From Sedimentisphaera salicampi (GTDB taxonomy: Bacteria; Planctomycetota; Phycisphaerae; Sedimentisphaerales; Sedimentisphaeraceae), in the NCBI RefSeq assembly GCF_002117005.1, contig NZ_CP021023.1:2528995-2592994 (forward strand): a stretch of DNA of 64,000 nt, read 5' to 3'. Positions 24,545 to 31,755 of the stretch are shown in pieces; within the stretch, counting starts at the first letter, position 1; each line of letters starts with the position of its first letter. Position numbers and translations under genes: made by a program. The notes beneath the pieces were generated by a model. The model was not told where the DNA came from. It was given only the letters and a program-made list of their open reading frames with translations, and did not search any database.

Positions 24545-25645
24545 ATGGAAAAAAAACTAAGCGTACTGATAATAGAGCCCTATTTTGATGGCAGCCACAA
24601 GGCGTTTATAGAAGCATTCTGCGAAAACTCCCAGCACAATACTCGTTTGCTCTCAATGCCGGCGAGGAAATGGAAATGGCGAATGCGGGGAAGCGCTTTC
24701 GAGATGGCAAAAAGGCTTTCTGAGCTGAAATCCCAAGGGCACGGATTTGATGCAATCTTCTGCTCCGATATGCTTAACCTTGCAGAGCTCAAAGGGATCT
24801 GCCCGGAAGCGAATGTGCCATCTGTTATTTATTTCCATGAGAATCAGTTCACCTATCCCAATCAGATTAAAGATAAGAGGGATTTTCAGTTTGGAATAAC
24901 CAACCTCTCAAGCGCTCTGGCGGCTGAAAAGGTGCTTTTCAATTCGAGATATCATTTAGAAGATTTTCTCAGCGAATCAGAGAAGGTTCTCAAAAAGATG
25001 CCGGACTTCAAGTGCCTCGAAATTCTCGGTAGAATCAGGGATAAGTCTCAAGTTGCATATCCGGGGATCTGCAGGAATATTGAAAGCAGGATACCGTTTC
25101 GAGATGTTCCGCAAATATCTTGGGCAGCAAGATGGGAACACGATAAAAACCCCGAAGACTTCTTCCTTGCCGCAAGGATTCTAAGAGAGCAGGGGTATAA
25201 ATTCAGGATGAATGTTTTAGGCCAGAGCTTTGCAAACGCACCTGCAATTTTCAATCAGGCAAAGGCTGAATTTGCAGATGTTATAGAGAATTGGGGCTTT
25301 AAAGAATCAAAGCGGGAGTATCTGGAGGTTCTCAAAGGCAGCGATATATTTGTATCCACTGCCAATCACGAATTCTTCGGGATATCAGCTCTGGAAGGGG
25401 CTGCTGCAGGATGCGCTGCCGCCGTTCCAAACAGGCTAGCATATCCTGAAACATTCAATAACAGCGAACTGCTGCTCTACGGAAGCAGCGCAGAAGACCT
25501 TGCCGAGAGGCTCAAAAGCCTCATCGCAGACAAAGGCTTGCGCGAAAAGAACGCCCGAGAGGCAATAGACATCGCTGCCCAATTCGACCTTAGAAAGACC
25601 GCCAATCTCATAGACTATGAGCTTCTCAATGCCGTTCTGCTATGA
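24545..25645 (+). CDS. Glycosyltransferase similar to tRNA-queuosine mannosyltransferase (GTDC1/DUF3524)
   Basis: A 366-residue GT-B-fold enzyme. The first half matches the DUF3524 domain of eukaryotic GTDC1/QTMAN: LIIEPYFDGSHKAFIEAF, SMPARKWKWRMRGSAF, SVIYFHENQFTYP, RDFQFGITNLSSALAAEKVLFNS. The second half has the usual GT4 nucleotide-sugar region (NHEFFGISALEGAAAGCAAAVPN, with the E and G conserved). In animals the enzyme mannosylates queuosine in tRNA-Asp; a bacterial role on tRNA is suggested by homology, not shown. It is the last gene of the nudix-GGDEF run. A plain GT4 glycosyltransferase is the alternative. Confidence 0.83.
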   Translation: MEKKLSVLIIEPYFDGSHKAFIEAFCENSQHNTRLLSMPARKWKWRMRGSAFEMAKRLSELKSQGHGFDAIFCSDMLNLAELKGICPEANVPSVIYFHENQFTYPNQIKDKRDFQFGITNLSSALAAEKVLFNSRYHLEDFLSESEKVLKKMPDFKCLEILGRIRDKSQVAYPGICRNIESRIPFRDVPQISWAARWEHDKNPEDFFLAARILREQGYKFRMNVLGQSFANAPAIFNQAKAEFADVIENWGFKESKREYLEVLKGSDIFVSTANHEFFGISALEGAAAGCAAAVPNRLAYPETFNNSELLLYGSSAEDLAERLKSLIADKGLREKNAREAIDIAAQFDLRKTANLIDYELLNAVLL

Positions 25646-25704
25646 GAAAAGAAGGGACGGCCGTTGCGCCGCCCCTTGCAAGGAGTGGTAATAGGTAATT
25701 AGTG

Positions 25705-27399
25705 TTATGGTGTAATTTTTTCGAAAGGCCACATTACAACTCCGCCGTCTAGAATCTTCACATTCTTCCAGCCAGCGTTTTCGAGTATCAGCCCTGCCTC
25801 GTATCCTCTGAGGGATATTTTGCAGAAAACAATAATCTGCGTGTTTTTATCTTCGGGCACTTCATCAAGCCTCTTGCGGAGCATACCCAGCGGTATATTC
25901 ACTGCCCCGGGTATCCGCACTTCATTGAATTCCCCCTCGCTCCTTACATCGAGCAGGAACATATCTTCTCCGTCGTCAATTTTTTCTTTGAGCTGGCGTG
26001 GTGAGATGCCTTCCATATCTCCGTCGAGTTTGTTCCGCATAACGTTGGCCGCTGTGAGGAGGTTGTCCATAGCCGGCGAGAAGGGCGGGGCGTAGCAGAG
26101 ATCGAGATTAGAAATTTGCTCCATAGTCATACCGGCAGATATTGCCGCTGCTGCTGCATCCACCCTCTTATCGCCTGCCCCAGGCCCTATTGCCTGAAGT
26201 CCCAGAAGCCGGCCGGATTTCTTATCGGCCACCAGTTTGAGCATCAGCATCTTCGCCTCGGGCATAAAATGCGCCTTATCCGGCGAAGGCGAAAGCACTG
26301 TTTCCACCTCATAGCCTGCGCTTGCGGCCTGCTCTTCGCTCAGGCCGGTACGTGCTACGCAGAAATCGAATACCTTGCAAACTGCGCTTCCAAGAATCCC
26401 GGGAAACGAATCCTTCCTGCCTGAGATATTATTAGCCGCCACTCTGCCCTGCTTGTTGGCAGTGGAGCCCAGCGGCACATAGCACTTGTCTTTGGTGATG
26501 AGGTTCTCCATCTCAACGCAGTCCCCTGCGGCGTAGATGTCGGGGTCAGTTGTCTGCATTTGGTCATTAACCTTAATCGTGCCACCAACTCCAAGCTCAA
26601 GCCCTGCGTCCTTGGCAAGCTTAGTATTCGGGCGAACCCCTACCGCCATAATAACCATATCGGTGCATATCTTCCCGTTGGAAGTCTGCACGGCCTGAAC
26701 AACGCCTGATTCGCCCTCAACCTTTTCAACCTTCGTTCCTGTGAGCACCTTAACGCCCTTGGCCTCCATATGCTGCTCAACGAGCTTTGCCATTTCCCAG
26801 TCTAACATAGTTAGGATCTGGGGCATCATCTCAACCATCGTTACCCTGCAGCCGGTATGCACTAGCGATTCAGTAATCTCTACGCCGATAAGCCCGCCAC
26901 CGATTATCACTGCATCTCTTGCCTTATGCTCTGCGAGCATTGCCTTTATGCCCTCTGCATCATCAACGCCGTGAAGCGTGAATACGTTCTTCAGGTCTGT
27001 CCCTTCTATCGGAGGGATAAAAGGTGAAGCACCTGTTGCAAGCACAAGTTTGTCGTAATCAAGCGAAATCTCGTTTCCCGTTCTTATATCCTTTGCGTAA
27101 ACCTTTTTTCCGCTGCGGTCTATCGATACGGCCTCTGTCTGCTCGAGCACGTGCACGTTTTTTACATTCCTGAAAAACACAGGATCACGCACAACCCCCA
27201 CCGGCGTGCTCATAAGCTCTGCCTGATCTTCCACCACACCTGAAACGTAGTACGGAAGTCCGCAGCCTGCATACGAAAGGAACCTGCCCTTCTCGACGCA
27301 GGTTACCTCTGCCTCAGGCATAAGCCTTATAATCTTCGAAGCCACTTTCGGCCCCGCGGCCACTGCACCGATAACCACTACCTTCATACCTTTTCCCAT
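25705..27399 (-). CDS. CoA-disulfide reductase/rhodanese fusion (NADH-dependent persulfide reductase type)
   Basis: FAD pyridine-nucleotide-disulfide oxidoreductase of 564 aa with a C-terminal rhodanese domain. The FAD motif is VVVIGAVAAGPKVASK; the single catalytic Cys typical of CoA-disulfide reductases is in SYAGCGLPYY (C46); the NAD fold is VIIGGGLIGVEITESL; the second FAD site is DIYAAGDCVE. The rhodanese module (about 470-562) keeps its Cys in IIVFCKISLRGYEAG. Fusions of this form reduce CoA disulfide or CoA/polysulfide persulfides. The second ATG (27399) is preferred because AAAGGAG abuts the first ATG and is 6 bases before the second. It lies 14 bases after the thioredoxin-like gene, so they form an operon. 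Confidence 0.9.
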   Translation of the reverse strand: MGKGMKVVVIGAVAAGPKVASKIIRLMPEAEVTCVEKGRFLSYAGCGLPYYVSGVVEDQAELMSTPVGVVRDPVFFRNVKNVHVLEQTEAVSIDRSGKKVYAKDIRTGNEISLDYDKLVLATGASPFIPPIEGTDLKNVFTLHGVDDAEGIKAMLAEHKARDAVIIGGGLIGVEITESLVHTGCRVTMVEMMPQILTMLDWEMAKLVEQHMEAKGVKVLTGTKVEKVEGESGVVQAVQTSNGKICTDMVIMAVGVRPNTKLAKDAGLELGVGGTIKVNDQMQTTDPDIYAAGDCVEMENLITKDKCYVPLGSTANKQGRVAANNISGRKDSFPGILGSAVCKVFDFCVARTGLSEEQAASAGYEVETVLSPSPDKAHFMPEAKMLMLKLVADKKSGRLLGLQAIGPGAGDKRVDAAAAAISAGMTMEQISNLDLCYAPPFSPAMDNLLTAANVMRNKLDGDMEGISPRQLKEKIDDGEDMFLLDVRSEGEFNEVRIPGAVNIPLGMLRKRLDEVPEDKNTQIIVFCKISLRGYEAGLILENAGWKNVKILDGGVVMWPFEKITP

Positions 27400-27413
27400 T
27401 GCCATCTCCTTTG

Positions 27414-27749
27414 TTAATTTGATTTTTTGTTAATTCTGTCAACTGCTTTCCATATAGCCTCAGCAGACTGCACACCTATAAGCCGGCATTTAACCCTGCC
27501 TTCTCTGAGAATAAGAATTGTGGGGTATGCAAGAATGTTCCAGCTTATTGCAAGTTCCGGAAAAACTTCAGAGCTTAATTGAGCCGTCCTTAAACCCATT
27601 TCGCGCAGGCTGTCTTCTATTGCATCGAGTATCTCAGCCTGACGCATACACGGACTGCTCCACTCTGCAGCAAACATTACAAGCCATGTGCCGCTTTTAA
27701 TTCTGTTGCTGAGATCTTTTGTGGATGTTTGATTGCTCTCTTGATTCAT
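27414..27749 (-). CDS. Thioredoxin-fold protein with WSSPC instead of WCxxC
   Basis: A 111-residue thioredoxin-like protein. LVMFAAEWSSPCMRQAEILDAI aligns with the thioredoxin active-site strand and helix, and the cis-Pro segment ILAYPTILILREG is present. The first, nucleophilic Cys is replaced by Ser (S31), leaving only C34; another Cys lies near residue 89. It therefore cannot perform normal dithiol exchange and may bind a client or carry a persulfide or mixed disulfide on C34. Upstream gene of a pair with the CoA-disulfide reductase/rhodanese fusion, which suggests a shared thiol or sulfane-sulfur job. AAGG precedes ATG 27749. Confidence 0.72.
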   Translation of the reverse strand: MNQESNQTSTKDLSNRIKSGTWLVMFAAEWSSPCMRQAEILDAIEDSLREMGLRTAQLSSEVFPELAISWNILAYPTILILREGRVKCRLIGVQSAEAIWKAVDRINKKSN

Positions 27750-27783
27750 TTAACAGCCTTGTATAACCATTTGCAGAGAGCTA

Positions 27784-27799
27784 AGAAAGAAGTATGCCA
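27784..27799 (-). promoter_or_regulatory. Weak sigma54-like promoter candidate for the thioredoxin-like operon
   Basis: On the minus strand TGGCATACTTCTTTCT matches the -24/-12 consensus TGGCACGN4TTGCW except that the -12 GC reads TC. A second candidate at 27852-27868 has TGGCA and CGCA but the GG-to-GC spacing is 11 instead of 10. Neither is a clean match; position relative to the palindromes upstream is the main support. Confidence 0.25.
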
Positions 27800-27867
27800 A
27801 AAAATAAAGATGACAGTATGCGATGTGATAAAGCCCTAAAGGCCTTTCATTTGCGGGGAATAATGCC

Positions 27868-27913
27868 ATGCGCTAATTATATATGCGCTAACAATATGCG
27901 GTTAGCGCTAACC
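27868..27913. promoter_or_regulatory. Cluster of GCGCTAA motifs with a perfect 14-bp palindrome
   Basis: ATGCGCTAA occurs at 27868-27876 and ATGCGCTAAC at 27883-27892, followed by the perfect palindrome GGTTAGCGCTAACC at 27900-27913, which contains the stop codon of the sigma54-regulator gene. The cluster lies about 70-115 bases upstream of the sigma54-like site, a usual distance for activator binding. The same motif recurs ahead of the regulator itself (29307-29326). Confidence 0.55.
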
Positions 27914-29275
27914 AGCGTCTATGCCAAAGCGCTTCATTCTCTTGTAGAGCCCAGCCCTTGTTATGCCGAGCAGTTTTGCAGCTTTGGTTTTGTTGCCGTC
28001 TGTCTTTTTCAAAGCCTCAAGAAGTTCAGTTTTGGGATCTGAAGGAAGGCTGGTCTGTTCTTGTTCAAAATCAATTGATTTTGTTTTTACGGCCGGCAGA
28101 GATTCAACTGTGATAGTTTTCTGTCCCTTCAGCGAAACCGCAAACGCATGCTCTATGGAATGCTTAAGCTCGCGTACGTTCCCCGGCCAGTCTCTGCTGA
28201 GGAGATTCTCCATCGCAGAGGGCGAGCAGCCTTCAATGTTTCTGCCGTACTCGGAATTGAACTGATGGATGAAGTGAGTAACCAGATCGGGGATGTCCTC
28301 CCTTCGTTCGGAAAGTGATGGCACGCGCAGATTAACCACATTAAGCCTGTAGTAGAGGTCTTCACGAAAAGTGCCTTCCTGAACCATCTTGTAGAGATTT
28401 CGGTTTGAGGCCGCAATAATTCGCACATCAATCTTGCGCGGGGCAGTTTCTCCTACTCTTGTAATTTCCTTCTCCTGTATCGCCCGCAGTATCTTTACCT
28501 GAGATGTAAGCGGCATCTCGCCAATCTCATCGAGGAAAAGTGTTCCTCCGCCGGCGGCCTCAAAGCATCCCGTACGTGTCTGAACAGCGCCTGTGAAAGC
28601 TCCCTTAGCATGGCCAAACAGCTCTGCCTCAAGAAGAGATTCGGGAAGCGCCCCGCAGTTTACGGCGAGAAAAATCCCCTTAGACCTCAGGCTCTCGTTG
28701 TGGATTGTTTTGGCGATCAGCTCCTTTCCTGTGCCGGTATCCCCTTCAACCACAACATTCGCATCTGTCTGCGAGACCACTTTGATCGTTTCGTAGAGCT
28801 TCTGCATCCTCGCAGACCCGCCAACGAGCTGGCCGAAGCTGCCCCTTCTTGCAATCTCGTGCTTGAGTATACTGATTTCAGTTCTCGCCTGCTTTATCAG
28901 GCTCACATCTATAAGCGCCTCAATAGCACCGATCATCTGCCCTGAATCGTCGTAAACCGGCTTGCTTCGCCTCATGACGGGAACTGTGCTGCCGTCTTTG
29001 CGGATCATCTCGCACTCTACCTCCGCCCCTTCATTACCCGATTCAAGAGGGCAGAAAGTTTTGCGGATTTCAGGGTCTTTGCTCGCACATATATTCATCC
29101 TGAGCTTGTAGCAGGTGCTCCCGAGGATCTCCTCTGCACTGAATCCGGTGAGCTGCTCAGCGGATTTGCTCCAGAATATGATTTTGCGGTTTTTATCAAC
29201 AATAAAAACCGAGCAGGGAACTGTTTCTATAAGGGCTTCCCTGAAATGTGAATTAAGATTGCTTGAACCTGCCAT
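27908..29275 (-). CDS. PAS-domain sigma54-dependent transcriptional activator (Fis-type)
   Basis: A 455-residue bacterial enhancer-binding protein. An N-terminal PAS domain (10-125) holds cysteines C55, C63, C75 and C88 in a CYx6C...FCPLESG arrangement that could bind metal or sense redox. The AAA+ domain has Walker A GDTGTGKE (178-185), the sigma54-contact loop GAFTGA (225-230) and Walker B TLFLDEIGE (245-253). A Fis-type helix-turn-helix ends the protein (about 415-452, NKTKAAKLLGITRAGLYKRM). Downstream on the same strand are the thioredoxin-like and CoA-disulfide-reductase genes; divergent is the sialidase-like gene. Repeated GCGCTAAC motifs flank it on both sides, so it may control itself, the redox operon, or both. 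Confidence 0.92.
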   Translation of the reverse strand: MAGSSNLNSHFREALIETVPCSVFIVDKNRKIIFWSKSAEQLTGFSAEEILGSTCYKLRMNICASKDPEIRKTFCPLESGNEGAEVECEMIRKDGSTVPVMRRSKPVYDDSGQMIGAIEALIDVSLIKQARTEISILKHEIARRGSFGQLVGGSARMQKLYETIKVVSQTDANVVVEGDTGTGKELIAKTIHNESLRSKGIFLAVNCGALPESLLEAELFGHAKGAFTGAVQTRTGCFEAAGGGTLFLDEIGEMPLTSQVKILRAIQEKEITRVGETAPRKIDVRIIAASNRNLYKMVQEGTFREDLYYRLNVVNLRVPSLSERREDIPDLVTHFIHQFNSEYGRNIEGCSPSAMENLLSRDWPGNVRELKHSIEHAFAVSLKGQKTITVESLPAVKTKSIDFEQEQTSLPSDPKTELLEALKKTDGNKTKAAKLLGITRAGLYKRMKRFGIDAG

Positions 29276-29306
29276 AAATTCCTCAAGATATACTTTGCCA
29301 TTTGAA

Positions 29307-29326
29307 TGCGCTAACTCTGCGCCAAC
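29307..29326. promoter_or_regulatory. Putative operator: TGCGCTAAC / TGCGCCAAC direct repeat
   Basis: TGCGCTAAC (29307-29315) and TGCGCCAAC (29318-29326) are spaced one helical turn apart (11 bases) just downstream of the -10 element of the regulator's promoter. The same core forms the palindrome at 27900-27913. The position suggests autoregulation. In copy B of the duplication the equivalent site is reduced to a single degenerate TGCTCTAAC. Confidence 0.5.
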
Positions 29327-29329
29327 TGA

Positions 29330-29357
29330 ATTCTACATCATTAAATCTGACGGTCAA
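29330..29357 (-). promoter_or_regulatory. Sigma70-type promoter of the PAS-sigma54 regulator
   Basis: On the minus strand TTGACC (29352-29357), 16-base spacer, TAGAAT (29330-29335); each hexamer is 5 of 6. Transcription would start inside or next to the GCGCTAAC repeats. Confidence 0.5.
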
Positions 29358-29472
29358 GCAAACAAAATTAAAAAAAGGTCAAACATTACCTCCGCCTGAA
29401 CATTATATACTTAAAATGTCTTCGTTCAATTATCGTGAAACTTTATAAGATGCAATTATATTGAGTCTAATT

Positions 29473-31605
29473 ATGAGAAAATTGGTTTCAGTTTTGCTGT
29501 TAGGGCTTTGCTGCTTTGTTAACGCTGATTTAGCCTCCGTACCGGGCAGCGTTATAAACTATATCGAATCTCCATGGCGTTTTTTCGGTCTGCCGATAAG
29601 TCCGGTTTATGTTTGCGATCCATCTATTGCGGTACTGCCTAACGGCGATTATATTGCCTCTCACGCCCGATTCGGATGGGGTTCTGATTCAAGCGAGACG
29701 GGCAAAACCTCCGTGTTTCGTTCTTCAGATGGAGGCGCAAGCTGGACGCACCTTACCAATCTTAACGGCATTCTCAGGGCAAGCCTTTTTGTTAACAATG
29801 GAGATTTGTATCTTCTGGGAGCATACAACGATGACGGCGGGCAGAATGTGATCCGAAAATCCACTGATAACGGCAGTACATGGACAGACGCTTCCGATTC
29901 CCAAACAGGCCTGCTTGGCAGTCATGGCGGAGGCTCTCGCGTAGGCTCGCCGAATAATCCAGTGGTGTTTAACGGGCGCATCTGGTCTGGAGCCACAAGA
30001 CGACTGATCTCCGCTCCAACCGGCGCAGATTTGCTAAAAGCAAGCTCGTGGACAATGACCAACAAACCTTCCATAAAAGGCCACACACTTGGGAATGAAT
30101 GGAATGGGGCATGGACTGAAGGTCAGGCAGTGGCCTCGCCCCGAAGCGGGGTTTATGTTCTGCCGCAAATGCGTCTGCCCCATACTGCTCGGATAAGAGC
30201 TGTCTCCCAAAGTAAATTAAGCTTTAATGCTTCTAAACCAAATGCTTTGCCCGAGCTGCCTGGAGGGGATAAAAAATTCGGAGCTTCTTACGATCCTGTT
30301 TCAGACAAATTTTATGTGTTGAGCAATCCTGTATTGGATGTGCATAAGGGACAGGGCACTCAGCCTGAGCTTGTTCGCACTGCGGGAGGACTGCTCTGTT
30401 CAGAAGACTTGATAAATTGGGAGCTGAAAAAGATTTTCATCTTCACCGAAAACCTTGACAACAGCTCTTTCGGCGAGGGGTTTCAGTATTTCAATTTTGA
30501 TTTCGATGGGGATGATATGGTGATTGCTTCCCGAACGGCTTTCGATGTTGGCGGCGGCGAGAGAAAACCGCCCAGAGGGCACGACAGCAATCTGCTCACC
30601 TTCCACAGAATTGAAGACTTCAGAAACGCATCGCCTGAACATTTTCTCGCTGTAGATTCAGGCAGCCACGCTATTCTGAGATACGAAAGAACGCAGCATC
30701 AGGATGCCCCTCTTGGCAGTTTCGTTTTGGGCAGCACTTTTGACGGCGAGCCGCTTAACAGCCCCGATGCAGTTGCTCAGGACGATAATGGAGATGTTTA
30801 TGTTCGTCAGCAGAACGGGAAAATACTGCGTTTTGATGCGATGGGCAATTACATTGATTCACCAGCCCAATCGGCTGCGCAGTTCCAGACATCAGATTTG
30901 GCAATCTCTCAGCCTGCTCAGGGAGAAAGAAGCTGGACTAAAAACGGCTCTGGAAATTGGGAAGAATTAACCAACTGGTATTACCGTGGCAGACCGGATA
31001 CAGATTACGAAATCGCAAATTTCGGCAGCGCGGCAGATTCTCCTGCAGCGGCTCAGATGAATAAGGATTACAGCTTTAAGGGTATTCGGTTTAGAAATGA
31101 TTTTTCTTATACTATTGGCGGGTCAGGAAGCATCAGCCTTGAATCAGATGACTATCAGGGCATAATTGAAGTTCAAAGGGGCAGCCACGAGATAGCAGTT
31201 TCTGTTGAGCTCATCAGTCATACCGATATTTCTGCTGATGAGGGTACAGAGCTTCACCTTACAGGTGAAATTAATCTGAATTACAAGAAACTTGCTGTCC
31301 GAGGGGAAGGCAGCGTTCATATTGAAGAATCTTTCATAATGAATAACGGCACTTTAGAAGTGGATGGCTTATCGGCGCTGCACTTTGAACAGGGGAGCCA
31401 AACTTCCATCACCGGCAGATTATTCTTCAATCCGCACGAAAGCATAAGCCTTGAGCCCCACGCATCATTTCAGCTAATCGAAGGTGCAGACCATATGAGC
31501 GGGGAATTCTATCTTGAAATCCTGCCGCAGCTGGAGGAAGGGCTTATGTGGGACACTTCAATGCTCTATACCGAGGGAATTGTAACTATAGTGTACGAGG
31601 AATAA
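29473..31605 (+). CDS. Secreted BNR/sialidase-like protein, copy A (tail lost)
   Basis: A 710-residue exported protein. Signal peptide LVSVLLLGLCCFVNA; beta-propeller with Asp-boxes SSDGGASW and STDNGSTW (about 85-145); an NHL-like stretch (LAVDSGSHAILRYERTQ, near 390-470); then a 'W..NGSGNWEELTNWYY' segment leading into a beta-helix or autotransporter-type region (about 480-700). Members of this fold include sialidases and other exo-glycosidases, but the Arg triad was not identified, so enzymatic activity is unproven. ATG 29473 is preferred to TTG 29461. Compared with copy B it lacks the C-terminal dockerin-like segment: the sequence leaves homology at IVTIV and ends two residues later at the duplication joint. 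Confidence 0.78.
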   Translation: MRKLVSVLLLGLCCFVNADLASVPGSVINYIESPWRFFGLPISPVYVCDPSIAVLPNGDYIASHARFGWGSDSSETGKTSVFRSSDGGASWTHLTNLNGILRASLFVNNGDLYLLGAYNDDGGQNVIRKSTDNGSTWTDASDSQTGLLGSHGGGSRVGSPNNPVVFNGRIWSGATRRLISAPTGADLLKASSWTMTNKPSIKGHTLGNEWNGAWTEGQAVASPRSGVYVLPQMRLPHTARIRAVSQSKLSFNASKPNALPELPGGDKKFGASYDPVSDKFYVLSNPVLDVHKGQGTQPELVRTAGGLLCSEDLINWELKKIFIFTENLDNSSFGEGFQYFNFDFDGDDMVIASRTAFDVGGGERKPPRGHDSNLLTFHRIEDFRNASPEHFLAVDSGSHAILRYERTQHQDAPLGSFVLGSTFDGEPLNSPDAVAQDDNGDVYVRQQNGKILRFDAMGNYIDSPAQSAAQFQTSDLAISQPAQGERSWTKNGSGNWEELTNWYYRGRPDTDYEIANFGSAADSPAAAQMNKDYSFKGIRFRNDFSYTIGGSGSISLESDDYQGIIEVQRGSHEIAVSVELISHTDISADEGTELHLTGEINLNYKKLAVRGEGSVHIEESFIMNNGTLEVDGLSALHFEQGSQTSITGRLFFNPHESISLEPHASFQLIEGADHMSGEFYLEILPQLEEGLMWDTSMLYTEGIVTIVYEE

Positions 31606-31619
31606 TTCAATACTCGTAC
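31593..31619 (+). other. Inverted repeat at the duplication joint
   Basis: GTACGAG and CTCGTAC are separated by 13 bases and bracket the stop codon of copy A. There is no T-tract, so a terminator is unlikely; it may be filler produced when the duplication formed. Confidence 0.35.
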
Positions 31620-31634
31620 TCTGCCTGCTCCCAT

Positions 31635-31709
31635 AACAAAAACCGAGCAGGGAACTGTTTCTATCATGGCTTCCCTGAAATGTGAATTAAGATTGCTTGA
31701 ATCTGCCAT
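31635..31709 (-). pseudogene. Truncated 5' fragment of the sigma54-regulator gene
   Basis: On the minus strand ATG at 31707-31709 begins MADSSNLNSHFREAMIETVP, matching residues 1-20 of the intact regulator with two changes, and the similarity stops after about 25 codons at the duplication joint. It is a by-product of the tandem duplication. Confidence 0.8.
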
Positions 31710-31755
31710 AAATTCCTCAAGATATACTTTGCCATTTGAATGCTCTAACTGAATT

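Larger units (their letters stand above)
29201..31592. repeat. Tandem duplication, copy A
   Basis: This block runs from codon 25 of the sigma54-regulator gene, through the intergenic region, to near the end of the first sialidase-like gene. It recurs at 31635-35521 once the IS4 element is removed. Intergenic and most coding sequence is nearly identical, but the 5' untranslated/signal-peptide region and a central coding segment are clearly diverged. Confidence 0.88.

Noticed and set aside
25650-25690. GC-rich inverted repeat between the glycosyltransferase and the CoA-disulfide-reductase genes
   Set aside because: GGGACGGC/GCCGCCCC has a mismatch and no T-run on either strand.
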